Part shown: piece after piece, positions 8,097 to 16,716 of the stretch
Layout of the letters: each line of letters starts with the position of its first letter
Numbering within the stretch: position 1 is the first letter of the stretch
NCBI GenBank assembly: GCA_948957135.1
Contig: CARDBT010000003.1
Coordinates: 1-64,000, forward strand
Origin: COE1 sp910588595
GTDB taxonomy: Bacteria > Bacillota > Clostridia > Lachnospirales > Lachnospiraceae
DNA length: 64,000 nucleotides
Direction of reading: 5' to 3'
The notes under the pieces: model-generated
Databases searched by the model: none
What the model saw: the letters and a program-made list of their open reading frames with translations, nothing else
Told to the model about the DNA's origin: nothing
Program-made: the position numbers and the translations under genes

Positions 8097-8379
8097 AACA
8101 GGTAAAACCTCCGAATTGATCAAAAAACAATATTTTTGTGCTTCCTTCATTAGTGTACTAAAAATATACGAAATAATCAAATATCAATTTATGGAAAGCA
8201 TATAAAATTATTTATAAATTTTTCATGAAAAAATTGGTGATTAATTTTGGCTAAAAATATGAAAAACGAACATATTAGAAAAGTTGCACAGAGAAACAGG
8301 TTTTTACATTCTGATTTTTGGGAGATAGTAGATAAGCTTAAGATTTTATGAAGAATGATTAAAGAATTGTATTTAGAAG

Positions 8380-8408
8380 TTGACTTTGCATATTGTATAT
8401 TCTATAAT
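8380..8408 (+). promoter_or_regulatory. Near-consensus sigma-A promoter of the PAP2-like gene
   Basis: TTGACT (8380-8385), exactly 17 bases, TATAAT (8403-8408). The AT-rich stretch 8097-8379 upstream holds nothing else that I can identify. Confidence 0.85.
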
Positions 8409-8457
8409 GATGAACTTAGAAAGGAACAGGAAGGACTTATTTATGGAGGGGAATATT

Positions 8458-9144
8458 GTGAAAAAGAAAATGATTAACATCTGCAGGTGGGGATCGGGGC
8501 TTATCATGCAGTACAAGTCGCTGGCGGTCATGTGCGTGTATGCTTTTTTCTACCTCATCGCTTTTTTCTATCTGGAGCGGAGGGATGTGGCAGTACATGA
8601 GATCAGTCTGGGGATCGACGAATATATACCATTTTGCGAAATCTTTATCGTGCCATACCTGCTCTGGTTTGCGTATGTGGCATTGACGGTGGTATTTCTG
8701 TGTATCAAAGACCGTGAGGAGAGCGACAGGCTGGTGGCGTTTTTAATGGCAGGAATGACGATCTTTATCGTCGTGTCAGCCATATTTCCAAATGGACACA
8801 ATCTGAGACCAAAGTTTTTTGAGAGGGATAACATATTTATTGATCTGATCAGACATCTGTATGCGACAGACACACCGACCAATATATTGCCGAGCATTCA
8901 TGTGTACAATTCAGTTGCGATCATGATCGCGGTGTGGAGGAGCAGATGCTTTGCGGATCATAACATTATCCGGACGGCGATGCTTGTGCTCGGCGCAAGT
9001 ATCATATGCTCGACGGTTCTGATCAAGCAGCATTCCATGCTGGATGTGCTCCTGGCGCTTCTGCTGTCGGCTGTGATGTACTCTATCTGCTACAAGAGAT
9101 CGACAGTCAGGGAGAAACACGTATTTACTGCGAGGATCAAATGA
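8458..9144 (+). CDS. PAP2-superfamily membrane phosphatase-like protein
   Basis: A polytopic membrane protein (228 aa) of the phosphatidic-acid-phosphatase type 2 group. Seen: about five to six hydrophobic segments, the PAP2 motif 2 as LPSIHVYN, and motif 3 as KQHSMLDVLLALLLS, with the catalytic histidines in both. The usual KxxxxxxRP motif 1 is not clear, as in the inositol-phosphorylceramide-synthase-like branch. I chose GTG 8458 because GGAGGGG lies 6-8 bases upstream; ATG 8443 is possible. The long frame back to 8380 begins inside the promoter and is not translated. Likely substrates are lipid phosphates such as phosphatidate or undecaprenyl diphosphate (inference). Confidence 0.8.
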   Translation: MKKKMINICRWGSGLIMQYKSLAVMCVYAFFYLIAFFYLERRDVAVHEISLGIDEYIPFCEIFIVPYLLWFAYVALTVVFLCIKDREESDRLVAFLMAGMTIFIVVSAIFPNGHNLRPKFFERDNIFIDLIRHLYATDTPTNILPSIHVYNSVAIMIAVWRSRCFADHNIIRTAMLVLGASIICSTVLIKQHSMLDVLLALLLSAVMYSICYKRSTVREKHVFTARIK

Positions 9145-9157
9145 TCATGAAAATAAA

Positions 9158-9188
9158 AACAGCTCCGGTTTAAGGGAGCTGTTTTTTT
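9158..9188 (+). terminator. Bidirectional intrinsic terminator
   Basis: AACAGCTCC / GGAGCTGTT with an eight-base loop, flanked by AAAA on the left and TTTTT on the right, so it can end both the PAP2 gene and the convergent antitoxin-like gene. Confidence 0.85.
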
Positions 9189-9387
9189 ACTTCAATGCGT
9201 TTTCGGAAGTGTTGACCATGACTATATGGGAAATATTATCGTAGTTCTTCTCTGGCATGATGAAGACTTTGCGGCCGCTTTTTAAAGAGAGAGCAACAGC
9301 TTCCGTGCCGTTGTTGACCTCGTCGCAGATTTCTTCAAAATTGTTTTTTAGTGTCGTGAAATCCATTTCTCTTACTAAATTTTTCAT
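9187..9387 (-). CDS. Phd/YefM-like antitoxin without a toxin partner
   Basis: A 66-aa protein resembling the N-terminal DNA-binding half of Phd/YefM antitoxins (LKNNFEEICDEVNNGTEAVAL, then KSGRKVFIMPEKNYDNI). The start follows AGGAGGATTCCC. No RelE, Doc or YoeB-type toxin is adjacent: the flanking genes are a PAP2 protein and a GDPD. It is therefore an orphan, either a relic, a regulator in its own right, or partner of a distant toxin. The 220 bases upstream (9388-9607) show nothing further. Confidence 0.75.
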   Translation of the reverse strand: MKNLVREMDFTTLKNNFEEICDEVNNGTEAVALSLKSGRKVFIMPEKNYDNISHIVMVNTSENALK

Positions 9388-9607
9388 ATGGGAATCCTCC
9401 TAATTCCTTTTTGACGTAAACTCTGTGTGCATCAATACGGGAATATAACTGACGCATCTTTATCCTGGCTGGTTTCCCGCAGTTCTTAAGTGCTGACAGA
9501 GTTCTGGAAAAAATTACTTGTCATAAACAGTATCGACAATTTTTTAATAAAATATTATATGAAAAATAATAAATATTCAGAAAATTGATGATGTTTTTAG
9601 GATCCGC

Positions 9608-10522
9608 TCAGCGTCTGCCGGGAACGAACCCCTCAAAGATAAAAAGGTCGAAGCTCCTTGATACTTTGTCGAGCTCCTCCTGAGAGCGGACAGTCCATGC
9701 GATACTCAGGCTCTTGTATAGTTTTCTGCAGATGTTTCTTGACAGTTCGTTTTTGTGCTTGCAGTTGTATGCGATAAAATCTGGCGATGCATAGCAGTTG
9801 CCGATCAGGTGGGAGAGCAGAAAGTATGGGATATTCAGCTTTTGCTTTGTGAAATCCTCGGAGAGTTGTCCGCGGACTATATTTGGTCTGTGGATCTTGT
9901 ACCAGCGCACAGCCAGCGGATGAAAGGATTCGATGCAATACAGCCCTTTGTAATCAGCCAGGATACTGTCACAGATCCTGCATAGCTTGTCAGCATTTTT
10001 TTCCACTTTGTATTCTATGATCAACGGAACCCTGCCGTCTACCATATTCAGGATATCTGTGAATGCGGGGATGCGCTCATCTGTTCCGAGCAGACGGAAC
10101 TGCTGCAGCTCTTCGTATGTATAATCTTTCAGGTTTCCTTTGACGCCACAGATGCGGTTCAAGGTATCATCGTGAAAAACGACAGGTATGTCATCTTTGG
10201 TCAGATGGACATCGAACTCGATGCCGTAGCCAAGATCCGCAGCCTGCTTGATGGCGGCGTAGGAATTCTCGGGAAGTTTTTCGTCAGGTTCTGCCTGTCT
10301 GGATTCCGGATCGGTCTGTTGTCCGAAACCGCTCCTGATATTTTTTAGTTTCTGGATCTTCGGGTTCATATTGTGGAGTCCGCGGTGGGCGTACATATGA
10401 CCGAAAAATGGTCTGTAGTCAGGACGTCCATGAATACGCGGTTTAATGGAGATCAGGTAAAGACCTGAAACGGTGATGAACGACAAAAAAAAGCGCATGA
10501 TCGTAAATAATAATCCCATCAT
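9608..10522 (-). CDS. Membrane-anchored glycerophosphodiester phosphodiesterase
   Basis: GDPD-family enzyme (304 aa) that splits glycerophosphodiesters to glycerol-3-phosphate and an alcohol. Seen: an N-terminal transmembrane segment (about residues 3-25); the catalytic HRG at 46-48; the metal-binding IEFDVHLTKDDIPVVFHDD; LIIEYK; and a late AWTV strand. An insertion of about 30 residues rich in K/Q/E (residues 52-85) separates HRG from the rest of the TIM barrel and is not typical. The catalytic part probably faces outward. It is monocistronic. Confidence 0.92.
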   Translation of the reverse strand: MMGLLFTIMRFFLSFITVSGLYLISIKPRIHGRPDYRPFFGHMYAHRGLHNMNPKIQKLKNIRSGFGQQTDPESRQAEPDEKLPENSYAAIKQAADLGYGIEFDVHLTKDDIPVVFHDDTLNRICGVKGNLKDYTYEELQQFRLLGTDERIPAFTDILNMVDGRVPLIIEYKVEKNADKLCRICDSILADYKGLYCIESFHPLAVRWYKIHRPNIVRGQLSEDFTKQKLNIPYFLLSHLIGNCYASPDFIAYNCKHKNELSRNICRKLYKSLSIAWTVRSQEELDKVSRSFDLFIFEGFVPGRR

Positions 10523-10700
10523 AATGTAAATAACCTCTTTTTCTCTCTTGTACTATTATACTACGCGCTTTTGCAGGATTTGTAAATATATAAAGTAAAT
10601 AAAGTAATTTTCATATAGCAATTGTTGTGTAATTATTGTGAAAGTAAATTGTTGTGTTTTAGCTGGGTTTGTTATAGAATATAAATATCTATGAATAAGG

Positions 10701-10714
10701 AACTGTATACAGTT
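10701..10714 (+). promoter_or_regulatory. 14-bp perfect palindrome in the leader of the M13 peptidase gene
   Basis: AACTGTATACAGTT is fully self-complementary. It lies 37 bases before the start codon and just downstream of an AT-rich promoter-like stretch (TATAGAATATAAAT, about 10672). It is a candidate operator; no regulator is assigned. Confidence 0.4.
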
Positions 10715-10750
10715 TCTGGAGAGTAATTAGGTAGGGAGAGGGTAGCAGAT

Positions 10751-12901
10751 ATGAAAAAGAGAGTACTGGCGTTACTGATGGCCGCAGTTATGATTCTGCA
10801 GCTTACGGGTTGTCGTACAAAGGATACCACTGCGGAAGGAAAAGAGACGCAGACACAGAACAGTATCAAGGATATGTTTCATAGTGCTAAAGAAGATAGG
10901 GCGGATGCCGCGGCGGATGTGACTGTGGATGCCGGTACGGATGAAAAGGATATAGATATACCAGAACAGGATGAGAGAGACACGGATGAAGGGGACATCG
11001 AGATCAGATACCAGGACGACTACTATGAGTTTGTCAACGAGAATCTGCTGTCAAAGATCGAACTTGCGGCAACGGACGCGCACTGGGACTGGTTTGGCGA
11101 GTTGAGTGCTGTTGTGGGTTCTGAGATGGATGATATCATCGATGATCTTGTGGCGGATGGAAAAACATATGAGAAGGGCAGTTCTGAGCAGAAGATCAAG
11201 GACATGTATGAGTGTGTGACCAACATGGATAACCGTGAGGAAACAGGTCTGGGACCGCTCAAGCCGCATATGGACAGTATCCGTAATGCGTCGAGTATCG
11301 ATGAGTATGTGGATGCGCTGGCGCATCTGAGCGGCGAGTTTGGGTTCAGCAGTATCGTCGGCGGTTACAGTATCATGCAGGACAAGGTGGATTCGAGCCA
11401 ATATGCGGTTTATATGATGTATGCGGACACGCTGATCGGCAAGGAGTACGTCGAGGGTGCGAATACGCAGGAGTATATGGATCTGTACCTTGACTATATC
11501 AATGATATGCTGATGGAGTTCGGCATGACTGCGGACGAGGCAGCCCAGAGCACGGATTCCATCGAGGACCTTTTGCGTGATATCTGTGAGTCGACGCTGA
11601 CAACGGAGCAGCTCTATGACCCTTCCCTGACGTACAATGCGTACACGGCTCAGGGGCTGCAGGAGTTGTACACCAATGTTGATGTGCCGAGGATGCTAAA
11701 GACCCTCCGGGTGGATGGGCAGGACAAATATATTGTCATGGACGTGGAACAGGCAAAGAAGATCAATACCCTGTTAGTGGAAGAAAACCTGCAGGCGCTC
11801 AAAGATTACTCAACGTTTGTCATGCTCAATGACACGGCTAAATATGCCAATGCGAACTACGCAAAGCTTAGCGACGATATGAAAAATGCGCTGTACGGGA
11901 TCACGGAGAGCTGGGGCGATGAGAAGACATGGAAAAATCTGACGCAGGATATGCTGCCGTGGGATTTTGGAATGATCTACGTGAAAGAACATTTTTCGGC
12001 TAAGGATAAAGAAGCAGTGGAGAAGATGATCGAGCAGATTCTGGAGGAATATGAGACGATCATCAACAGACAGGACTGGATGAGTGATGCGACGAAGAAA
12101 AAGGCGATCCGCAAGCTGGAGACGATGCAGGTCAAGATCGGATATCCCGACCGGTGGCCGGCGGCGCGCGATATGATGCAGGTGACACCAGTTTCAGAAG
12201 GGGGAAGCCTGCTGTCCAACCTGCTGGTGAGTATGCAGGTTGCGATCGAGGACAGTCTGAACAAACTTGGGACGAAGGTTGACAGGACAGAGTGGGATGT
12301 GACGCCGCAGACGATCAATGCAATGTACGATCCGTTAAACAATGAGATCATCTTTCCGGCAGCAATCCTGCAGGCGCCATTTTACGACAGGGATAACAGT
12401 TACGGCGCGAACCTGGGAGGGATTGGTTTTATCATAGCACATGAGGTGAGCCACGCTTTTGACTCGAGCGGCGCACTCTATGATGAATATGGGAATTACA
12501 ATGTGTGGTGGACGGACGAAGAACTTGCAGAGTACAAGAGGATGTCGCAGTCCATCGTGGACTATTACAATAATTACGAAATGATCGGCGTCAATGTCAA
12601 TGGTGAGCTGACACTGATGGAAAATATCGCCGATCTCGGCGCGATGACCTGCATCACCTCCATTATCGGTGATGACGCGAGGGCGCTGGATGAGGCGTTT
12701 GGACAGATGACATACAACTGGGCCAGCGAGGATACGGTAAGTTTTATGATGTATCTGCTGAACACGGATACGCATGCGCCGAACAAGGTACGTGTCAATG
12801 CGGTGTTGAGCTCCTGTGATGCTTTTTACAAGATATATGATATCAAGGAGACAGACGGAATGTATGTGGCGCCGGAGAACAGGGTTGGAATCTGGAAATA
12901 G
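10751..12901 (+). CDS. M13-family (PepO/neprilysin-like) metallopeptidase lipoprotein
   Basis: Surface-anchored zinc endopeptidase (716 aa) of family M13. Seen: a lipoprotein signal with lipobox LTGC (Cys21), an acidic linker (about 25-85), the zinc motif HEVSH at 564-568 followed by AFDSSGA, and ENIADLGAM with the third ligand Glu624. Length is near the family norm of 630-700 plus the linker. The usual C-terminal CxxW is present in altered form: the protein ends with RVGIWK. It is first of a three-gene operon with an SH3-type protein (13 bases on) and an HD protein. Confidence 0.95.
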   Translation: MKKRVLALLMAAVMILQLTGCRTKDTTAEGKETQTQNSIKDMFHSAKEDRADAAADVTVDAGTDEKDIDIPEQDERDTDEGDIEIRYQDDYYEFVNENLLSKIELAATDAHWDWFGELSAVVGSEMDDIIDDLVADGKTYEKGSSEQKIKDMYECVTNMDNREETGLGPLKPHMDSIRNASSIDEYVDALAHLSGEFGFSSIVGGYSIMQDKVDSSQYAVYMMYADTLIGKEYVEGANTQEYMDLYLDYINDMLMEFGMTADEAAQSTDSIEDLLRDICESTLTTEQLYDPSLTYNAYTAQGLQELYTNVDVPRMLKTLRVDGQDKYIVMDVEQAKKINTLLVEENLQALKDYSTFVMLNDTAKYANANYAKLSDDMKNALYGITESWGDEKTWKNLTQDMLPWDFGMIYVKEHFSAKDKEAVEKMIEQILEEYETIINRQDWMSDATKKKAIRKLETMQVKIGYPDRWPAARDMMQVTPVSEGGSLLSNLLVSMQVAIEDSLNKLGTKVDRTEWDVTPQTINAMYDPLNNEIIFPAAILQAPFYDRDNSYGANLGGIGFIIAHEVSHAFDSSGALYDEYGNYNVWWTDEELAEYKRMSQSIVDYYNNYEMIGVNVNGELTLMENIADLGAMTCITSIIGDDARALDEAFGQMTYNWASEDTVSFMMYLLNTDTHAPNKVRVNAVLSSCDAFYKIYDIKETDGMYVAPENRVGIWK

Positions 12902-12914
12902 AGGGGAAAAAGGT

Positions 12915-13826
12915 ATGGTACGGACAAAAGAATTGGGTTTGAAGGTAGCGGGAGGGCTGATGGCGGCTGTGATCGCGGTGTCATCTGCGCAGGTGTGCGG
13001 TATGAACCATCAGCTTCGGAAGGTATATGCAGTAGAGTTCACCGTGGCGGAGAGCAAGGCGGTGCTCTACAGCAACGACAAGACAAAAGTGTACAAGCAG
13101 CCGGATCTGAACTCGGGCGTCGTGACAACGATAGCGCCCGATCTTCCGATCGAGGTGACGGGCGTCACCTCCAACGGCTGGTTCCGGATCTCATTGGACG
13201 GCACATATTATGTGCCGGGTGAGGGACTGGTCTCGAAGAATGCGGACACCTCCAAGTCGGTGGTGACAGGTTCGGACATCACTGCCCTGACAAAAGGAAC
13301 GTTTTCCTTTTATATGAATCCTGAGCTCAGTGATTTCGACAAGGACGACATTGATGACATGGATGAAAATACATATATCAAATATCTCGATTCCTTCCTG
13401 ATGGGATATGCTCTGCTGGATAACTGCATCCTGCAGGACAGTGGCAAATATCTGAAGGAAGTCTATGAGAGTGAAGCGAAAGTGGATAAGAATGTCGCAA
13501 ACATGTCATTGCAGACGTATCTGATCAATTACCGGAACCATTATCTCAGCGACAGCCTGATCGGTCCATTTCGCAATGACAGGGAACTCAAACTGGCACT
13601 GAACCGGGCAATACGCTATAACATCACGAAGTTTTGGGCTGTTTACAGGAATTCGAATATCGCAAGTGACGAGACCAAGATCAAGAAGGCGATGGAGGAT
13701 GTGGTGAATGAGATCAAGGCAGAGCAGGGGGTCACATTTACCTATAGCGTGAAATATGGTGACTACAAGACAAGTGATGGCACTGCAGGTAAGGGTTGGA
13801 TCGTAGAGTTTAATAAAAAGGATTAG
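12915..13826 (+). CDS. Secreted SH3-type domain protein, function unknown
   Basis: A 303-aa exported protein. Seen: a signal peptide (about 1-40, hydrophobic core AGGLMAAVIAVSSA), then a bacterial SH3-like fold (about 48-108: AVLYSNDKTKVYKQPD, IEVTGVTSNGWFRI, YYVPGEGL), then a helical C-terminal part of about 190 residues that I do not recognise. SH3b domains usually bind peptidoglycan. ATG 12915 follows GGGGAAAAAGGT. Tight spacing to the M13 peptidase upstream (13 bases) and the HD gene downstream (3 bases) shows one operon. Confidence 0.75.
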   Translation: MVRTKELGLKVAGGLMAAVIAVSSAQVCGMNHQLRKVYAVEFTVAESKAVLYSNDKTKVYKQPDLNSGVVTTIAPDLPIEVTGVTSNGWFRISLDGTYYVPGEGLVSKNADTSKSVVTGSDITALTKGTFSFYMNPELSDFDKDDIDDMDENTYIKYLDSFLMGYALLDNCILQDSGKYLKEVYESEAKVDKNVANMSLQTYLINYRNHYLSDSLIGPFRNDRELKLALNRAIRYNITKFWAVYRNSNIASDETKIKKAMEDVVNEIKAEQGVTFTYSVKYGDYKTSDGTAGKGWIVEFNKKD

Positions 13827-13829
13827 GCA

Positions 13830-14603
13830 ATGAGTGGAAACGAACATTTTGTAAGTGCAGACAGTGAAGGGTATTTCTATTGCAGGGCAGTGGATTGTTA
13901 TTTGAATGTCAAAAAAGAACAACATGTGTGCGGATCCGGCTGTCCTTATTATACTGGGAAAGCAGACATCGCGAAAGGAGAATTTGTGTGCCGGTATCAA
14001 GAGAAAGGGATGGATGATCAGCCAGCCCTTTTTCCGTCTGTCGAAGGGTTGGATGAACGGCTTTACAAGGCGTATGCGTATGCTGCCAAGGCACATCTGG
14101 GACAGTATAGGAAAAAGACGAGAGTTCCTTATTTTGCACATATTATCACGACCATGAATTATGCTGTGGAGCTCACAGAGAAGATTGAAGTGCTGCAGGC
14201 AGCGATCCTCCATGACACTGTTGAGGATACATGGGTGACATTTGACGATCTGAAAGATGAGTTCGGGGACAGGGTTGCCGGGCTTGTGGAGGCGGAGACG
14301 GAGAATAAGCGCCGTGGTATGCCGGCTGCACAGACGTGGGAGATCAGGAAGAGAGAGGCGATCGAGCATTTAAAGGCGGCCTCGCCGGATGCAAAGTTGA
14401 TCGTCCTTGCGGACAAGACCGCCAATCTGGAGTCGATCGTGAGGGAACAGCGTTATCTGGGGGTGGAGATCTGGGATAAGTTCAATCAGCCGGACAAGTC
14501 AAAACAGGAGTGGTATTTCAGGGCAGTCAGAGCCCAGCTAATGGATTTTTATGACACAAGTGTCATGAAAATGTATGACAAGTATCTGGAAATACTATTC
14601 TGA
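13830..14603 (+). CDS. HD-domain protein of the SpoT/MESH1 (p)ppGpp-hydrolase type
   Basis: Cytoplasmic HD hydrolase (257 aa). Seen: the SpoT-like HD core HLGQYRKKTRVPYFAHI (His104), ILHDTVEDT (His128-Asp129), and AKLIVLADKTANLESI, a pattern shared with the hydrolase domain of Rel/SpoT and MESH1-type small alarmone hydrolases. No synthetase domain is present. The first 55 residues carry five cysteines (18, 23, 34, 38, 54), including CGSGCPYY, and could hold a metal; that extension is unusual. Hydrolysis of (p)ppGpp or a related nucleotide is inferred. Its 3' end overlaps the convergent deacetylase gene by nine bases. Confidence 0.82.
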   Translation: MSGNEHFVSADSEGYFYCRAVDCYLNVKKEQHVCGSGCPYYTGKADIAKGEFVCRYQEKGMDDQPALFPSVEGLDERLYKAYAYAAKAHLGQYRKKTRVPYFAHIITTMNYAVELTEKIEVLQAAILHDTVEDTWVTFDDLKDEFGDRVAGLVEAETENKRRGMPAAQTWEIRKREAIEHLKAASPDAKLIVLADKTANLESIVREQRYLGVEIWDKFNQPDKSKQEWYFRAVRAQLMDFYDTSVMKMYDKYLEILF

Positions 14604-15425
14604 GGATCCCACAAAATCATCCAGGGTGCGGAATGAGTATCCCATTTCTTCCCATCTTGTCAACAGTTCATCGAGAATCTCACCGTTGGTTTGGGAAGTG
14701 CTGTGCAGGAGGACGACGGCACCGGGGTGAATCCTGCCGACCAGCTTTTTAAAGGCTTCTTCTCTTGACGGCTGCTTATCCTGATACCAGTCGACATAAG
14801 CGAGGCTCCAGAAGAAGGTGTCATAGCCCAGTTCTTTTGCCATTTTTAGATTATTAATATTATATTTTCCCTGCGGCGGGCGGTAGAAATGTGCCAGTTC
14901 CGTGCCTGTGATCTCCTTGAATAAGTTTTCGACATCGCGCATTTCTTTCTCAAAGGACTCCTTCGACGCGATCGAGGACATATCCAGATGATGGTAGGTG
15001 TGGTTGCCCACGGAATGTCCGTCAGCGACCATCTGTTTTACAAGGTCCGGCGCGGATTCCAGATAATGTCCTACCACGAAAAAGGTTGCGGGGACATTGT
15101 GTTTTTTCAGGGCGTCCAGAATCGGCTGTGTGTTTCCGTTCTCATATCCGGCGTCAAAGGTCAGATAGATCACTTTTTCTGTATTCTCCCCCACGAAATG
15201 AGCATTATACTGTTTCAGCTCCTCCACAGAAGCATTTCCTGTGGGCTGGCTGCCCTCCTGGCCGAAGCCAAGTCCCCAGTTTTCGGAGGAGACACTTCCG
15301 CTAACGGGGATCCCCCTCTCCTCTATCTTTTCATACCTGACATAGGCAGCACCTCTGCCAAGCAGAAAGGCAGCTGTAAAAATCACGATCAACAGTGCAG
15401 TTTTTTTCAGATTGATTCTTTTCAT
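14595..15425 (-). CDS. PdaA-like polysaccharide deacetylase
   Basis: Membrane-anchored NodB-type de-N-acetylase (276 aa), closest to PdaA, which removes acetyl from N-acetylmuramic acid so that muramic-delta-lactam forms in spore cortex. Seen: a transmembrane anchor (9-28), WGLGF (50-54) typical of PdaA, IYLTFDAGYENG with Asp91, HSVGNHTYHH with metal ligands His142 and His146, YRPPQGKYN, and VVLLHS. MKRINLKK at 15425 is taken as start since the signal anchor follows it; the frame extends to 15509. If the organism sporulates, a cortex role is likely (inference). Confidence 0.9.
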   Translation of the reverse strand: MKRINLKKTALLIVIFTAAFLLGRGAAYVRYEKIEERGIPVSGSVSSENWGLGFGQEGSQPTGNASVEELKQYNAHFVGENTEKVIYLTFDAGYENGNTQPILDALKKHNVPATFFVVGHYLESAPDLVKQMVADGHSVGNHTYHHLDMSSIASKESFEKEMRDVENLFKEITGTELAHFYRPPQGKYNINNLKMAKELGYDTFFWSLAYVDWYQDKQPSREEAFKKLVGRIHPGAVVLLHSTSQTNGEILDELLTRWEEMGYSFRTLDDFVGSSE

Positions 15426-15510
15426 TTTTTCCGCTTTCGAAAGGGTTCTTATTACAGAATATTTCCAACCTGTAAAAAAATTCCTGTTTTCAAAAAAGAT
15501 AAATGACATT

Positions 15511-15542
15511 TTGCAAAAAAGTGTGTATTATTAGTATATAAT
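15511..15542 (+). promoter_or_regulatory. Probable promoter of the XRE / GNAT pair
   Basis: TTGCAA (15511-15516), 18 bases, TATATAAT (15535-15542). AAGGAGG follows before the ATG at 15575. Confidence 0.55.
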
Positions 15543-15574
15543 AAAATAGAATGCAATAAGGAGGCAGCAGGAAT

Positions 15575-15910
15575 ATGAAAAAAGAGACATGTGTATCACT
15601 TGATTTGTGGATGACCGGACGGGTGTTGAATAACAAGATCAGGAAGAGCGGCTATACGATCGCCCAGATTCAAAAGGAGTTGAATCTCTCCTGCCCACAG
15701 CCGATCTACCGCTGGATGAATGGGCAGACCATGCCTTCCATTGATAATCTTTACAAGCTGAGCAGGATATTAAAAGTGCATATGGAGGATCTGGTGGTGC
15801 CGATGCAGGATGATGTCTGGATCTTATATACAAGCCGGAATCCGGAAGGAAGCATTCGTCTGAAAAAGTATCATAGTGCATATCTTAAAAAATCGAAAAG
15901 GGTAGGGTAG
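15575..15910 (+). CDS. XRE-type helix-turn-helix protein
   Basis: A 111-aa DNA-binding protein. Seen: an XRE-like HTH (about 26-65: GYTIAQIQKEL, CPQPIYRWMNG, MPSIDNLYKLSRIL), then a basic tail. The recognition helix is preceded by an unusually long turn. It is followed after eight bases by a GNAT gene, with which it is probably co-transcribed. Target is unknown. Confidence 0.85.
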   Translation: MKKETCVSLDLWMTGRVLNNKIRKSGYTIAQIQKELNLSCPQPIYRWMNGQTMPSIDNLYKLSRILKVHMEDLVVPMQDDVWILYTSRNPEGSIRLKKYHSAYLKKSKRVG

Positions 15911-15918
15911 ACAATGCA

Positions 15919-16653
15919 ATGGATGTTACACATCAAGTTATGATAACTCAAAATGCCGATGAAGCGGGATACTACGCTGCCAATCATATTCCGTATGTAG
16001 TGTGGTTAAATGAAAGGAATACAGATCAAAGTTTTCCGAGCGGCGCTTACTGTGTGGAGAACCTCAGTGACATCGATGCACGGTATCTCGACAGGGTATA
16101 CAGACGCTTTCATGATATCCCATGGGATATCGCCGAGACGGAGCGGTTAAAGATCCGGGAGATCGCGGTGACGGATGTGCCGCAACTGTATGAACTGTAC
16201 AGCGATGCGAGCATAACGCAGTATATGGAACCGCTTTTTGCAGATCCGGAGCAGGAAGTGACCTACACAAAAGAGTACATTAAAAATATCTATGGATTCT
16301 ACGGATTTGGGATGTGGGTTCTGGAGGAGAAGAAACAGGGACAGGTCATAGGAAGGGCAGGGTTGGAATACAAGGAAGGCTTTGAGGGGCTGGAGCTGGG
16401 CTTCATGCTGGGTGTGCAGTATCAACACAAAGGTTATGCATATGAGGCGTGCAGCGAGATCCTTGCGTATGGGATCAGGGAGCTGGATCAGAGGACATAC
16501 TGTTCGTTTATCAATGAAAATAACACTGCATCGATCCATCTGTGCGAACGGCTCGGATTTACACCGCAGGACAAAGTGAGGCTAGGTGAGATCGATTTCG
16601 ACGGAACGACAGTTGAAAAAGAATTTATACAGTATGTCTATCATGCAGATTAG
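15919..16653 (+). CDS. GNAT acetyltransferase with an N-terminal extension
   Basis: A 244-aa protein. Residues about 81-240 form a RimJ/RimL-like GNAT domain (ERLKIREIAVTDVPQLYELY; then GRAGLEY, GLELGFMLGVQYQHKGYAYEA as the acetyl-CoA loop; INENNTASIHLCERLGF). The first 80 residues (YYAANHIPYVVWLNERN, SGAYCVENLSDIDARYL) are not part of GNAT and resemble a short HAD-like segment seen ahead of GNAT domains in clostridia. Acceptor unknown. Two nearby ATGs exist; 15919 is the one in frame. Confidence 0.88.
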   Translation: MDVTHQVMITQNADEAGYYAANHIPYVVWLNERNTDQSFPSGAYCVENLSDIDARYLDRVYRRFHDIPWDIAETERLKIREIAVTDVPQLYELYSDASITQYMEPLFADPEQEVTYTKEYIKNIYGFYGFGMWVLEEKKQGQVIGRAGLEYKEGFEGLELGFMLGVQYQHKGYAYEACSEILAYGIRELDQRTYCSFINENNTASIHLCERLGFTPQDKVRLGEIDFDGTTVEKEFIQYVYHAD

Positions 16654-16664
16654 AGTGTGCATGA

Positions 16665-16698
16665 AAAAGAACCCAAAGAATTGACTTTGGGTTCTTTT
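16665..16698 (+). terminator. Bidirectional intrinsic terminator
   Basis: AAAAGAACCCAAAG / CTTTGGGTTCTTTT, a perfect 14-bp stem with a six-base loop, between the convergent GNAT and HD-GYP genes. Confidence 0.92.
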
Positions 16699-16716
16699 CT
16701 GGTCATATATGCTAAT

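Noticed and set aside
8380..8457. Upstream extension of the PAP2-like protein to TTG 8380
   Set aside because: That start is the first base of a near-consensus -35 box; the transcript begins downstream of it.
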